Shown piece by piece: positions 1 to 15,403 of a DNA stretch of 64,000 bases; the stretch's first letter is position 1, and every line of letters starts with the position of its first letter. Made by a program: the position numbers and the translations under genes. The notes beneath the pieces were generated by a model. The model had not been told where the DNA came from and ran no database searches. It saw only the letters and a program-made list of their open reading frames with translations. The stretch comes from Paramecium sonneborni (lineage: Eukaryota > Ciliophora > Oligohymenophorea > Peniculida > Parameciidae), in assembly GCA_905182985.1 (NCBI GenBank), contig CAJJDN010000007.1:217179-281178 (forward strand), written 5' to 3'.

Positions 1-93
1 TATATGATAAAATTTAATAGAATTAATCAAAGTAGAATAATTGAAAAGAATAATAATTATAATCAATAATATCTTTTATTTATTTTTAAACAT

Positions 94-1267
94 ATGGAAG
101 AGTATCCAGCAGTTGTTATTGATAATGGATCATATGAATGCAAAGTAGGTATTGCAGGAGATGATGATCCAAAAGCATGCTTCCCTGCAGTTGTTGGAAG
201 ATCTAAAAATTAAGGAAGTAGGGACAGAAAGGAAGCTTATATTGGAAATGAGGCTTTAGCTAACAGAGGTGTATTAGCACTTAAATATCCGATTGATAAT
301 GGTATCATTAATGATTGGGATGGTGTAGAATGTTCATATAAATTATATAGATATGGAAAGAATTTGGCATCATGCATTCTATAATGAATTAAGAGTTAAT
401 CCAAGAGAGCATCCAGTTCTTTTGACTGAAGTTATTTTCAATCCAAAAGCTAATAGAGAAAAAATGACATAAATCTTATTTGAAACATTCAAAGTTCCAT
501 TATTCTATGTTTATATTTCAGAGCTTTTAGCGCTCTATTCTTCAGGAAGAACAAATGGTATTGTAGTAGGTTCTGGATATGGTGTTTCATGTTCACTTCC
601 AATTTATGAAGGTTATACCATTAAACCTGCTGCTCTTAAAATAGATTTAGCAGGAAGAGCTTGTACATAATATTTGGTTTCAATTTTGAATGAATAAGGT
701 GTTTCATTCACTTCATAATTTGATATGGAAATTGTTAGAGATATAAAAGAGAAATTATGTTATGTTACATTGGATTATGAAGAAGAAATGAAGAAATATT
801 AAAGAAGTGCTGAATATGGTAGAATATATGAATTACCAGATGGAAATTAAACTGTTATTAAAAATTAAAGATTTAAATGTCCTGAATTACTTTTCAAACC
901 AGATTTAATTGGACTTGGAGCATTAGGTATCCATGAATTAACATTCAAATCAATTATGAAATGCGATATTGATCTTAGAAAGGATCTGTAATAATAATTT
1001 TAAATTTATTATATTAGTTATGGAAATGTTATAATGGCAGGAGGTACAACAATGTTTCCAGAAATCCCAGAAAGGTTGAGCAAGGAATTAGCATCACTTG
1101 CACCATCATCCACGAAAATTAAAGTTGTTGCTCCACCTGAAAGAAAAATCTCAACGTGGATTGGTGGATCAATCGCATCATCACTATCAACATTTGAAAA
1201 TATGTGGATCAAAAGAAGTGAATATAATGAAAGTGGTCCAACAATTGTTCATAGAAAATGTTTTTGA
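94..1267 (+). CDS. Divergent actin with altered catalytic residues
   Basis: Actin-family protein of 371 residues, the usual actin length, in three exons (introns 323-350 and 988-1017). Seen: the phosphate-loop region [48 protein letters not shown], and a C-terminal end in HRKCF. Conventional actins keep Q137, D154, D157 and H161 for ATP hydrolysis and metal binding; here the aligned positions are S, G, Y and C (codons near 518-592). The first phosphate loop also has Y-E where G-L/M is usual. I infer a structural or regulatory actin that may not hydrolyse ATP. An actin-related protein is possible, but the length and the absence of large insertions favour a divergent actin. Start: first ATG, which begins the conserved N-terminal strand. 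Confidence 0.9.
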
Positions 1268-2093
1268 GAAACAATACATAATATAAATAATATTTTATCA
1301 ATAATCATTTTGGATTGTTCATTTTTATTTTGCGATCAAGTATTTCAAAACCTTCCTTAGAGAAATCCAATTTTAGAGAATTAAATTAAGAATAAGCAAA
1401 TAATCTTCCTTATCTGATTAAAACTCGCTTAAATATACTTTAAAATAAAATAATTATTCATAAAGGAGATATTATTTTTTAAGTTCATTAGTTTACAAAT
1501 ACAAGATTTGAGGGATCTTAAAAATTAAAAATTTTAAATTAAATAATTAATATGTTAAATTACTTTAAGTTTCAAAAGAAAAATGATTTCTAATTTGATA
1601 ATTAAGATATTTAGTCTTTTAATTTTAATTTAAGGACTAAGTACAAAATATAATTTCTTAAATATGTTCAAAACCATTTGAGGTTAATTTGAAACTTAAT
1701 TTTTAGATATTCTAAATATTTTTATAGACTATGAACCTTCATTGAAGAAGAGAAAATGTATGAGCTCTCAAATTTAGAAAGTTAATTAAAATTATCAAGA
1801 GAGACATCAAAATTATTATTTCTGATTTTTAATCAAGCTAAAAAGTTATAATTTCGTTGAAATTTTATATAAATAAAATATTTATAATAAATAATGAAGG
1901 TTTGATTAGTACGATTTTAATTAAATTCCATTAATATAAAAGAATTTATTAAAATAAAAGTGTTTAAGTTCAATTTTTACTTAGATTGAAGTATATAGCA
2001 ATAAATCATTAAAATTATAAATCAGTTTAAATGGTTTATTTTATTTTATTTAATAATATATAAATTAATCTTAGTGCAAAAAGATTCAATAAA
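1268..2093. other. Intergenic, no gene seen
   Basis: About 0.8 kb of AT-rich sequence between two genes on the same strand. Neither strand gives an open frame with protein-like composition. Confidence 0.5.
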
Positions 2094-4498
2094 ATGTTAA
2101 ATAGATTAACTTTAAGTTTTAAATCTGATGATATTGAGGAGGAGTTTAGAGAGAATCAATCTGAAAAAGTAAAAGAAGAATTTAACTTATTTACTTTATA
2201 ATGTTTGGTATTAATAATTTATAAAATAAGCTATTCTTTCCCTTTTATTCGATGGCTTACTTTTAAACAGAATACTTTAATTTGACTAGCGTTTTAATAG
2301 TTTTAATAATCTTTGGTCTGATTTTGTTGTTCAAATTGATAATTGGTAATTATCCAAATAGCGTAAACTTAATATTACCTATTTCATAAGTGTTGTTTGG
2401 CATTGTTTGGAGCATAGATAATATGTAATAATAACCTTAATTAAACTAATATTCTTGGTTTTATGGATTTTAAGCATTTTATTTTCATTATGGTATGTAT
2501 TTTAAGTAAATAGCTATTCTGTAGTAAGGCTATTAAATTCTACCTTAAGGTATTTGCATATTAGGATTATTTGCATGGTTTATAATTTTATTTGCAAATA
2601 ATTCATTAGAGTTTATAACTTTAAGTCTCACACAATTTAGTATTATTTTAGGTCTAATATTCTTAAAATATACAAATCTAAGATTGAAAAGATTATAATT
2701 TATTGATAATAGAGAAAGAAATAAATGGATCTAAATTATAGAATAAATAGTAGATTATCAATTGATTGTAGTTTAGTTTGATAAACGACAAGATTAAATA
2801 ATAATTAAATAGATAAATGAAGAAACTAAACAAAAATTATAAATTAAAGATAATCAAGATCTGAGAAAAATTTTAAGAGATGTTTTAATTTCATTATTAT
2901 TTTTTAGATGTAAATCATTAATAGTGGAAGTTCTTAAAGTAAATTTAAGAGGCTCTCCTTAGAAATGGCAATAAGAGATTAGTTTGATCATAATTTTCAG
3001 TAGTTAGTACCTTCTTATGATGTTATTTCTAATATTTTGAAGTAGGAATTTAGAGTAAAGTTAATTCAATATATAATTCAAGAAGGATAATGTGTTATAT
3101 TAGCTTTTGACAGTTAATCTAGAGAAGAAAGTAAGTAGATAATTTCATATTAAAAAATTTCAGAAAATATTTTTATTTAATACTCCTCAAAAGTTCTCTC
3201 CAGTATTTGTAATCATAACAATAAATTAAATGTATTATAATAAATAGTTAATTTATAATTTTATCGAATTTGGATGGATAATAAAACATTCATTACTTAA
3301 AAAACTTAAATTAAATTGCCTAATCTTATTTAATTATTATAAAATTTGTTTTCAAGAAAAATAAAATTAAAATAGAGTTTCGAATATAATGACTTTTTTC
3401 TATTAAACTTAAGACCATTAAAAATGATACTAGTTGCATTGACATAATTTTTAGATTCTGACTTTCAGATAATAATTAAATTTAGGAATAAATTACTATT
3501 TAAACATTTAACATTTACAATTGAAACAAAACATATTATATTTCCGATTCAACTCTGTAATTTAATAAAAAGATAGCTAGACTTCGAAGATAAGAATTGG
3601 GCAAAGAATAAACTCAAAATTTTGGAATGTATTAAGATTTTGTAAGATAAATAAAAAAAGAATCAAAATGTTTATTTGTTTTCTTTAATTATGTGCTATT
3701 ATTTCTTGTATTAAACTTTTAATTAGAGTACATTAAGATTTAAAAAAAAAAAAGATTCAAGATAAAAAGTGTCTTTTGAAGTAATTGTTTGATTTAATGA
3801 TTGAATCTTATTTTCGTAAACATACTTCTTATCAATCTAAATTAAAACTAAATTTTTTATCAAATAAATCTATTCAAGAAAAATTAGAATAATTATAATT
3901 AAGGGTTAATATGTAAATTTGAATAATAATTCAATAGCTTTTTTAATATTTTGATTCTTTTTTTATTCTTGCTACAAAACTAAGAAGATTATTTTATAAA
4001 CCATTATAATCGAAATCTTCTTAAAATGAATATATCATATAATCTATATATAATTCAGTCTTAATAGTTCAATTAATAAGTAAAATTTAAATTGAAAGAG
4101 ATGGTTAGCCCTATTTAAATTAAATATAATACCATCTAATTGAGTTGATTTAATTTTTAAAGTCTAATAAATAAGTTTTTTATAAATGCTTAGGAATAAT
4201 AAAATTAACTTCGATTTAAATTTATTTTCTCAATAAAGAAATTAGAATGAATAAAAAAATATTAATGCTATTAAAGTAATCCGAAATATTTTAATTTAAT
4301 TAGGTTATTTGTTATGAATAATACACTTAATTATATTTAAAAATGATTAATAACAACATAATTAATAATACTATGTCAGACTTTATTTTAATTACTTTAT
4401 ATTACGTATTATTATAATTTTTTTATTTATTTTAGAATATTATCGTCCATTATAGTTTAAAATTTAGTACAAATATGAATAAAATTATAATCATTTGA
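2094..4498 (+). CDS. Multi-pass membrane protein with long cytosolic tail, unknown
   Basis: Predicted 762 residues in five exons (introns 2208-2230, 2882-2907, 3728-3761, 3895-3927 approximately). The N-terminal third holds about five hydrophobic segments, for example around VLIVLIIFGLILLF and ILGLFAWFIILFA. The rest is Gln/Lys/Leu-rich and probably cytosolic. The layout of a membrane sensor head followed by a signalling tail resembles ciliate transmembrane histidine kinases, but I see no H-box or ATP-binding box, so the family is not assigned. The third intron contains a run of 12 A; splicing it removes what otherwise looks like a frameshift. The stop codon overlaps the convergent EF-hand gene. 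Confidence 0.65.
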
Positions 4499-4983
4499 TT
4501 TCAACTGTTTTTGTTTTTCTCAAAGTCATCATTTATTCTTACATAACAATTTAAGGAATTTAAGATCTCCTTCTATTTTTATCAACTTAAATAAATTAAT
4601 CTACAATTCTAAATTAAACCCAAGCTTTTCCTTACATTAATTCATCTAGCTTTAAATAGAAATTATGCTTTACTTCTTCATTAATTTCTTATTCAGTATA
4701 TCCAGTTTTCTTGACAATCTTCCAAAATGTTAACCACTCTTAAATTGTAATATCACCAGAATTATCAAAATCTACTGCTTTGAATAATGCTTCAGTATTA
4801 ATTTTAGCAAAATTAGATTACCTTAAGATATAATTAAAAGAATTAATACCAAAATTGTTGTGTTGTTTTCTTATCAATTACACCTTTATTTTCTTTATCA
4901 ATTTTTTAAAATATTTGAATAGCTTTCATTCTTAGAGGTGCTGATAAATCAGTTTCATGATGCATAGATGAACACAGTCCCAT
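4491..4983 (-). CDS. EF-hand calcium-binding protein
   Basis: Small 154-residue protein in two exons (intron 4822-4849). One canonical EF-hand loop is visible, DFDNSGDITIQE (acidic at 1, 3, Gly at 6, Ile at 8, Glu at 12), followed by a Trp-rich helix. An upstream loop, DKENKGVIDKKT, lacks the terminal Glu and is probably a degenerate partner hand. The N-terminus is MGLCSS, which would allow myristoylation at Gly2 and palmitoylation at Cys4. Likely a membrane-anchored calcium sensor; no enzymatic domain is present. The last bases overlap the end of the gene on the other strand. Confidence 0.8.
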
Positions 4984-5407
4984 TAATTTTAATTTATATA
5001 ATATTTTATGGTTTTATAAATAGAAATCTATAGAATATAAATCGAATTCAAACTGAATTTAAATAAACAATGATTTCGATTGAAATTTATAAAGAGAACA
5101 TAATTTTTAAACAAAGACTAAAATGAATTCTATATTTTTAATGAATTTAAAAAATAAAAAAAATTGAAAAAGGAGTATTAATTATAAAGTTATATGTTTA
5201 TTTGATTGTTGCAACTTCAAATTTATTTTATGCTTGAATAAAATTTAAATTAAAAATCATTCATATTTATGATAGATGGTTTTTAAAAATCAACAATATG
5301 TTATTCTTGAAATTAATTTAATTAAATAATTTATAAAAAGAAAATCAGATGTAAAATATATCTAGAAATTAAATAAGTTTATATAGATTAAAAATAACAT
5401 GATTATT
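4984..5407. other. Intergenic, no gene seen
   Basis: AT-rich stretch between two minus-strand genes; no coding-like frame was found. Confidence 0.5.
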
Positions 5408-6554
<1,147 letters not shown>

Positions 6555-6570
6555 TATTGATAATATAAAT

Positions 6571-7904
6571 TCAATTAAATAATTGAGAATATTATGAAAA
6601 TATAGCATATAATTATCTATACAAACATGCTCCATTTTTCTTATAATGCATTTCTTCCCTTGTCTAATGATTTAAGATTACTTTATTTCTTAATCCAAAT
6701 TTTTGAGTTCTATTTGTATTCCTTAATTATTCACGTAATTTAGCATTTATATCTTGAGGAATATATGGATGTTAAATTCGATTCTTCACTTATACTTCAT
6801 AAGGAAGTTTGTATCTATTTGTATCAGTTAAATCATATATTTTTCTTTCTTTTGAAAATTTTTATTATTATTATAAATTTCTCATTCTGAATTCATCATT
6901 ATTTTTATTGTATAAATTCTTATTTATTTTCTAATACTTTGGAGTATTTATTTAATGTTAAAACTCTTCATTTTTCTCTAATATTATTAGAATTTATTCT
7001 GGAACTGAATAAATTACTTACTTTTTTATTTATGCTCCTCTTATAGAATTTGGATTACTACTAAGTAATTCATTTCTACTTAATAAAGGTAAATTCATAA
7101 AATTTAACAATTATGGACATAAAACCTTTATTTCTATAGGATTCTTTTTTATTTAATCTTTTAAAGACTCACTACTAAACTATTTAATAGGAGATTCTTC
7201 TGATTCTAATATTCCTAATAATCCTCTCTCATGAAAATAGAACTACTCCTCACTTTAACCTAAATAATAATAATTTAAAGCTAATTTTTCATATATCTGT
7301 AATTCATGTTCCTTACTTAACCAGGCATATTGTAATGCTTTTTTCAATAATATTAAAGCTTCACTATTCATTTTAACTTCTTATGCACAATTAGCTAAAC
7401 CTATTAATGCTTTTGCTTTTTCACCATGATTTTTTGTTAGTGTATTCAAAACTCTCTCAAATTATAAAAGATCAATACATATTAATTATAATAATAACAA
7501 GCATTATTAAAATCTTTTATTTTTAGTAGAATCTCAGCTGTCATACAAATTATGGCACCAAACTATTATAAATTACCACTATCAACTATATAACTCAATT
7601 GTATTTTGAATTCTAAACTTAATCAAATTATATTACAATTCATGTAAAGTTCTGATTATCTCTACATTAATTATTCAATTATTCCTTATGTAAACATTTA
7701 ACCAATATTAACATTTTGTTACTACTATTGTAAAGTTATATGAACACTTTTTCGTTATAATTTTATTTTCTCTAACAGATCTTTTTGGCTTGGATGGGTT
7801 TTACTATTATCTAATGTTTTATGTTAAACTGAACGAGATCTTAATTTTTAATTTGTAAAACTGAAACTAGTACATTTTGTTGTCAAAAATGAATCTGCAT
7901 TCAT
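6571..7904 (-). CDS. TPR-repeat protein, unknown role
   Basis: Predicted 428 residues, three exons (introns 7613-7636 and 7456-7478). The middle carries helical tetratricopeptide-like repeats, for example AKALIGLANCAQEVKMNSEA followed by EHELQIYEKLALNYYYLGQ. The C-terminal half is basic and rich in Gln, Asn and Arg, with no domain I recognise. TPRs are protein-interaction scaffolds; partners cannot be read from the sequence. Its stop lies 16 bp upstream of the AGC kinase start on the same strand. Confidence 0.75.
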
Positions 7905-8220
7905 TCTAATTTTTACAAAAATTTATGTTATGTTTTTATATATATATTATTTCCTTTTAATCATCTTATTAATTACACTTAATTAAGTTCTCACTAAGCT
8001 TAAACTTAAAATTTATAAGTAGTATTACAGAATTAAAATGTTTATTATTTATATTCTTGGTTTTAAAGACATTTATTCTACAACTAATTTTTTGTATTAA
8101 AATATAAATTTCTAAAACTGATTCTAAAAATACTATTAATCTTTTTGAAACTTATATATCTATAGATAATAAAAGACTTTTAATAAAAAATAATATAATA
8201 ACGTTAAAAATTTATTAAAT
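7905..8220. promoter_or_regulatory. Divergent intergenic region
   Basis: About 316 bp between the starts of a minus-strand TPR gene and a plus-strand coiled-coil gene; it must hold both 5' regions. No specific motif is recognised. Confidence 0.4.
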
Positions 8221-9281
8221 ATGTGTTAATATGAACAAATTAGACCTATAGTATTTTAAAAAGCTCTTGAAGGAAAATAAATTAGATCTAATTCATTAGC
8301 TATTCATTCATCTCCATTTAAATAATAATTTGAATATTCTTTTAATCTGGAAGTAAATTCAATTAAAAATCAAGCAAATCAACATTTTTAGGAAATTAAT
8401 AATTTTAAAAAACTATAAGTTGGTGAATCATGTTCAAGTAATCATAAAGAGAATTAATATTCTGGAAAACAATTCTCTTTTCGAATGGATGAAACTTCAT
8501 TTTTAAAATAAAGAATTAAATAACTTGAAAATCAAAATACAACTTATATGTCTGAAAACAAAAAGTTGACTCACGTTTTGGATTAGCAAATAAAATTAAA
8601 TTAAACACTTTAAGATCAATATTAATCAAAAAAATAAATTATAAGAAAAATGGAAGATGTATAGAAATTAAATAAAAATTAATTACCAAATAATACTGAA
8701 TTAAAATAAATGAATGATCAATTGATAATATAAAAACAATTAGTAAGTGATTTAGAAGAAAAATTATAATATAAGAAAATTAGAAAATGAATGAATTGAA
8801 TGAATAATTTCAATTTTAGGACTAACAAATGAAAATCAATTTAGAAAATTATAAAAGTAGATGCTCAATTTTAGAGAATAAATTAAAATAAACTCAGTAA
8901 TGTAAATTAATATTTTTAGAGATGAATCAAAATGCTTAGAATTATAAAGAAAAATAAAAAAATAAAATGATTAAATCGAGTTATTGAAGAAAGAAAACTA
9001 TGATATGAAATAATAGTTGAATTTATATAATAATCTTAGTAGCATTCATTAAATTTAACAAGAAGATAAATTATTATTTCAGAATAAGTAATTAAATTTA
9101 TAATTATAATAGAGATAAATTAAATGAAACTATTTAAGAGTTAGAATATGAAAATAAATATTTATAATAAGTTATAGAAATTGATAAATAAAAGATGAAT
9201 AATATAGAAGAAAAACTTAATTTATTAACAAAAGAGAATTAGAGATTGACAGAAATAGTTAAAAATCGTCATAAATAATGA
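8221..9281 (+). CDS. Coiled-coil protein
   Basis: A long heptad-rich protein (about 327 residues) with a low-complexity head and an almost continuous Glu/Lys/Gln/Leu coiled coil to the C-terminus. Introns at 8897-8919 and 9088-9112 are well supported by frame. A third, 8747-8775, has an unusual GTGA donor and would remove coiled-coil-like sequence; it is the weakest junction, and a single-base error in a nearby A run is the alternative. Probably structural, perhaps cytoskeletal, but the sequence gives no specific family. Confidence 0.65.
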
Positions 9282-9358
9282 TTTTTTAAACTAGCGTTTT
9301 TTTATTTTATAGTTATTTTTATTTAAAAATTGCATAAATCGAATATATGATTGTAAAA

Positions 9359-10012
9359 TCAATATCTGTAGACTGATCCATATCCAAAAGTTGGAGCAGC
9401 ATAACTGTAAGTAGGAGCATATCCATAACCATAAGTTGGTGCAACAACACTTGTTCTCAAAGGAGCTACAGGAGCTACATAACTGTAAGAAAGAGGTGAA
9501 GCATAGGATACTGGAGCTGGAGGAGCTCTTCTTACCTAAAAATTGATTCAATAAATAAAATACTTCTCTTTCATATTCTAAATAATCAACTCTAGGGACA
9601 TTCTTTTCTACTGGGACATAATCGATTTATTTCTCATATGAAACTTATGGAACATATTCCTTTTAATATTCTACAGGATAATAATCTGTAACCCACTTTT
9701 ATCTTGGTACCTAATATTAAATGAGATATACATACTTAAACAGTTCTGACTTCTTCTTCTAATTCAACAACTGGCTTTTAGTAAGGGACATATTCAACTC
9801 TAGATTCTCCTCTGATTGGTGAATATTATGGTGCTGCATAAGAAACTGGAGCAGCATATGAGATTGGAGCTGCATATGAAACTGGAGCAGCATAAGATGC
9901 ATAACTAACTAAAATTAATTAATTTCCATCACTTCATACCTGGAATTGGTCTAGCTAAGGATGTTGCTAAAGGAGAAGCATAAGAAACATTTAAAGGAGG
10001 ATATGAGTACAT
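9359..10012 (-). CDS. Alveolin-like cortical (membrane skeleton) protein
   Basis: Protein of 189 residues, four exons (introns 9909-9939, 9711-9735, 9536-9563). The centre carries charged Val/Pro/Tyr repeats such as VEYVPYQKPVVELEEEVRTV, YYPVEYQKEYVPQVSYEKQI and DYVPVEK, the style of alveolin repeats. Both ends are Tyr/Ala/Pro-rich (repeats of SYAAP and YGYAPTY). Alveolins form the sub-membrane skeleton under the alveolar sacs of ciliates and relatives. Function is inferred from repeat style only. Articulin or epiplasmin-type proteins are close alternatives. Confidence 0.75.
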
Positions 10013-10374
10013 CTTGTTATAATTATTAAAGTAAATAAAATTTATTGTTGTTTAATTTATATGTAAAAATTCTGCTACAAAATTTTAATTTATTTCTTTC
10101 TTTCTAAAGCATAAATCATGTTATTATATAAACAATCAATAGCAAGAAAATAAATTTATACTTATTTTTTTATTTTATTTTTATTGATTTTTCCTATAAT
10201 TCACAATATATTTTAAAAAAGCAATCCTAATAATATTTGAAATATCAAGCATTTTAGAATATAATAATTTAATTTAAAAATAGAAATATTTATAATAAAC
10301 TATTTTAAGATTATGTCGGAATATTTTAGAAAATATATTAAAAAAGAACATTACTCAAATCATTAGTAATAATA
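10013..10374. promoter_or_regulatory. Divergent intergenic region
   Basis: AT-rich gap between the starts of the alveolin-like gene (minus) and the TTLL gene (plus); no further gene seen. Confidence 0.4.
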
Positions 10375-12241
<1,867 letters not shown>

Positions 12242-12452
12242 AATATTCAAATTTGCTAATTATTAACTTATAATAAACACATTTTTTGATTGATTTTAAT
12301 TTGTTTTCTTTCTAAATCAAAAGCTAAATCTCTAATTTAATTATTAAAATCAGAATAAATGATCTTTTAAACATATTTATTTAAGTATTGTTTAAATTAT
12401 TCATACAGTAATTTAGTTAAACTAGATAATATTTAATAATTTTTTTCAAATA

Positions 12453-12788
12453 ATGTTTCCGAAATTATCGAATCCAATTTATGATATGGATTTAACTGAA
12501 AAAAATAAGTATCAAAAAGATCTAATGTTTCTGGATCTTTAAGGGCTCAAAATATAGAGACCAGCTTAACCATTATTTAATTAACAAATAACTGATAAAA
12601 ATTTATAAAAGGATGATCCTTCCATATTAAGATTAAAGCATGAAAGATTTTATAATAGTTCAGTACCATAATTACCACCTTTATACATAATTAGACCAAT
12701 TAGAAAGGAAGGCAAAGATAGAGCTTATATTAAAGCATAATTTATAAGAAATTAGTTTGAAAATTATGAAAAACTATTTTAGAGTTGA
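12453..12788 (+). CDS. Small hypothetical protein
   Basis: Intronless 111-residue ORF using TAA/TAG as Gln, beginning MFPKLSNPIYDMDLTEKNKY. Mixed composition with several Pro-rich turns (RPAQP, QLPPLYIIRPIRKEG). No domain recognised. It ends 53 bp from the convergent coiled-coil gene. Codon use and composition match neighbouring genes, so I think it is real. Confidence 0.6.
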
Positions 12789-12840
12789 ATAACACTTAAT
12801 TAATAACAATTCTGATTTCTATAATGTAATTGAAAAATTA

Positions 12841-13977
12841 TCAAAATCTTTTGCTTTAATTCCATAAATCATCTAATTCTCTACTTTTTTATTCTAAGAG
12901 CAATCTTAAACTTCTATTTTCCTTCTCTACTTATTCTAATAATGTTTCATAATATCTCTTTATATGTAATGATTCTTTTTTTTTCTAATCTTCATACATA
13001 AAATCATCTTAATCTTTCTGTTTTTAAAATAATAAAAGAGTAGATTTCAAACTCTCATTTTCAATTAATAAATGTTAATTAGTAGATGAAAGCTATAAAA
13101 TCTATAAATATAAATTTACATCATTTATTTTAAGTGTTATTTATTGTTTAAATTATAACAATTACTCTATTTCAATTAAATGCTATTCTTAACTTCTTTT
13201 ATATTATATAATAGATTCTTCCATTTATTTTATTTATTGTTAGGTTGATAATTAATATTATATTTATGAGTCTTTGTATTCTTTATTTTTAAGTTCAACT
13301 AGTAATTTATTATGATTATTTAATTCAACTATTTGTTCATTTTTTAAATTTAATTCATTCATCAACAATAAATTTTCTTCTGTCCTATAATTTAAAATCT
13401 ATAAAGAATGAATATTCAAAATATACTTATTCCATTTCTGTCAATTTTTTGTTTAGGTGAAATTTTTCTTATTAGTTATCACTTGTATCATTTTTATATA
13501 ATATTTATAAATCCTCTAACTTAGCTTAATATTATCTATGTAATTCTTCTTCTTTTAACTTTGATCTTCTCTAAATATTTAAATTTCATATACATTTATT
13601 GATTCTATTTCTCTTTTAAATTTTAAAATTTGATTATCCTTATCAATTATTCCTTATTCCAATTTTTAAATAATAAATTCTTTTTCTTTTATATCATGAT
13701 CCTCAAACATTTTATTAGAATATGTTTAATCAGGAATATCTATATTTTGCAATCGCTCTTTCAATCTACTATTCTCAATAACTAACTATTAATTTTCCAT
13801 TATCTTTTTCTCTAAATTATTTCTCATTTCATCAGTTTCATCCATCAATTATTATAATTCCTAAAATCTACATATTTTTACTTTAAAACCACTTTCTAAT
13901 TTTAAAGCACGATCCTTCCATTTTTAAACCTCACTTTCTGAATCAGAGGTCTTGCTGTTGTGATTATTGAAATTCAT
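12841..13977 (-). CDS. Coiled-coil protein
   Basis: 361 residues in three exons (introns around 13576-13598 and 13412-13439). Apart from a short acidic head (SKTSDSESEVQKW), the whole chain is heptad-like Leu/Glu/Lys/Gln coiled coil, for example DEMRNNLEKKIMENQQLVIE and YETLLEQVEKENRSLRLLLE. Likely a structural or centrosomal-type protein; no named family recognised. Confidence 0.75.
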
Positions 13978-14326
13978 TTTATTAAAACTATATTTAAAAA
14001 GCTGTTAAACAAATTATTTAATAATGATTTCTATGAACCCTTACTTAAGCAAGAATACATTCAATAAATTTTCTTTATAACTTAAAAGATTTTAAATATA
14101 TCTCCAACCTTATAATCTTTCCAATATTAAATAAAAATATTAAATTATAAAGTTTGTTGATCAATTTTAACATTTGATCTTAAATAATTTCTTACAATTC
14201 ATTAATTATTTATCAAAACTTAAAGCAGACTTAATATTATTAATAATTATAGTATATATATTATAATGTAATTAAGATTAAACAATTGATTGAGAATAAA
14301 TATATCATCAATTTTTAAACTCATCT
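13978..14326. other. Intergenic, no gene seen
   Basis: AT-rich gap between two minus-strand genes without a coding-like frame. Confidence 0.45.
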
Positions 14327-15403
14327 TCAATTATATAATATGTTAAATGCAGAGATTCCATCTGAAAATTGCCGAAAGATATCATATTGAAAGAATCTCC
14401 TAATTGTAATTCTAACATCATCTGATTGTAAAATTTTTTCAGTTAATAAATTGTGCAATTTCAATAATTCATTATCTTATGTATCATCAATAAAAGGAGC
14501 AATTGGTATGCCGTTATATGGTTAACCCCTTATATACTCAATATATATAACTACATATAAAAAATTGGACTATTATCAATTATTACAATTTTTGAATGAT
14601 CATTTGATAGTATTCCTAAATGTTTTAGTTGTATTCTGCTTTATAGAGAAATGCAGTGATTTCGACAAAAATGACCTTTAAAGTATATATTTTCTGGATC
14701 AATTAGATTAATAATCTAAAAATATATAGTATAATATTTATACTGTTTTAGCATATTTTTAGTTTGCAGAAGTAAATACAAACAAATCAGCTACCATACT
14801 TAATTCTTTAAGCACATGACGACAATATGGTCTTATAAACACACCAAATTCATTATTTTGAAAATCATAAACTTTATCCTTTTATACTTCTTCTGTATGA
14901 ATGAGAGTTTCATCGAGATCAAAAGCTATTTTGAACTATTTTTATGATTTCCCTTAATATAATAAAGTAACTTCAGGAATAAATTCTTAATATGTAATCA
15001 TCATATGTATTTAATTAAGTGCATCTCTACTCATTTTTTTTAAAGGTGAATTATCTTTTAGACCGCTTGCTAAGATTTCTTTAATTTTATCATAAAAATA
15101 ATTGCCATGATGCACTTTTTTTAATTGAACATTGTTTATTAAGTTTAGTTTTTTCGTAAATTATGCTGATCTACTTGTTATGATCAATTTTTATTTTGCT
15201 TTTTCATCATTCTAATTATTCTAATTAGAAGAATCATCATTAGAATCAATTTTAATTGAATTCAATTTTATTCTTGAGATTGATTGATTCCCAAGTTTTA
15301 TCTGTTTAGATGTTGTAATATTTGATTATGTACGATTTCTGTTTAATTGCTATGCTAATTTAAGTAATTAGGGCTAAAAATAAATTTAAAACATTAAATA
15401 CAT
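14327..15403 (-). CDS. HAD-family CTD-like (NLI/SCP) phosphatase
   Basis: Protein of 340 residues, three exons (introns 14716-14743 and 14529-14554). The catalytic DxDET motif is FDLDETLIHT, followed by FGVFIRPYCRHVLKELSMVA, LFVFTSANQKYAK, YFKGHFCRNHC, KHLGILSNDHSKIVIIDNSP and APFIDDTQDNELLKLHNLL. This order is that of the FCP1/SCP group, which removes phosphate from Ser in the RNA polymerase II tail or from other proteins. The N-terminal 140 residues are Asn/Gln/Ser-rich. The start could be Met1 or Met4; the longer form is given. Confidence 0.9.

Noticed and set aside
3742..3753. Frameshift in a run of 12 A
   Set aside because: A standard GT..AG intron of 34 nt containing the run restores the reading frame exactly.
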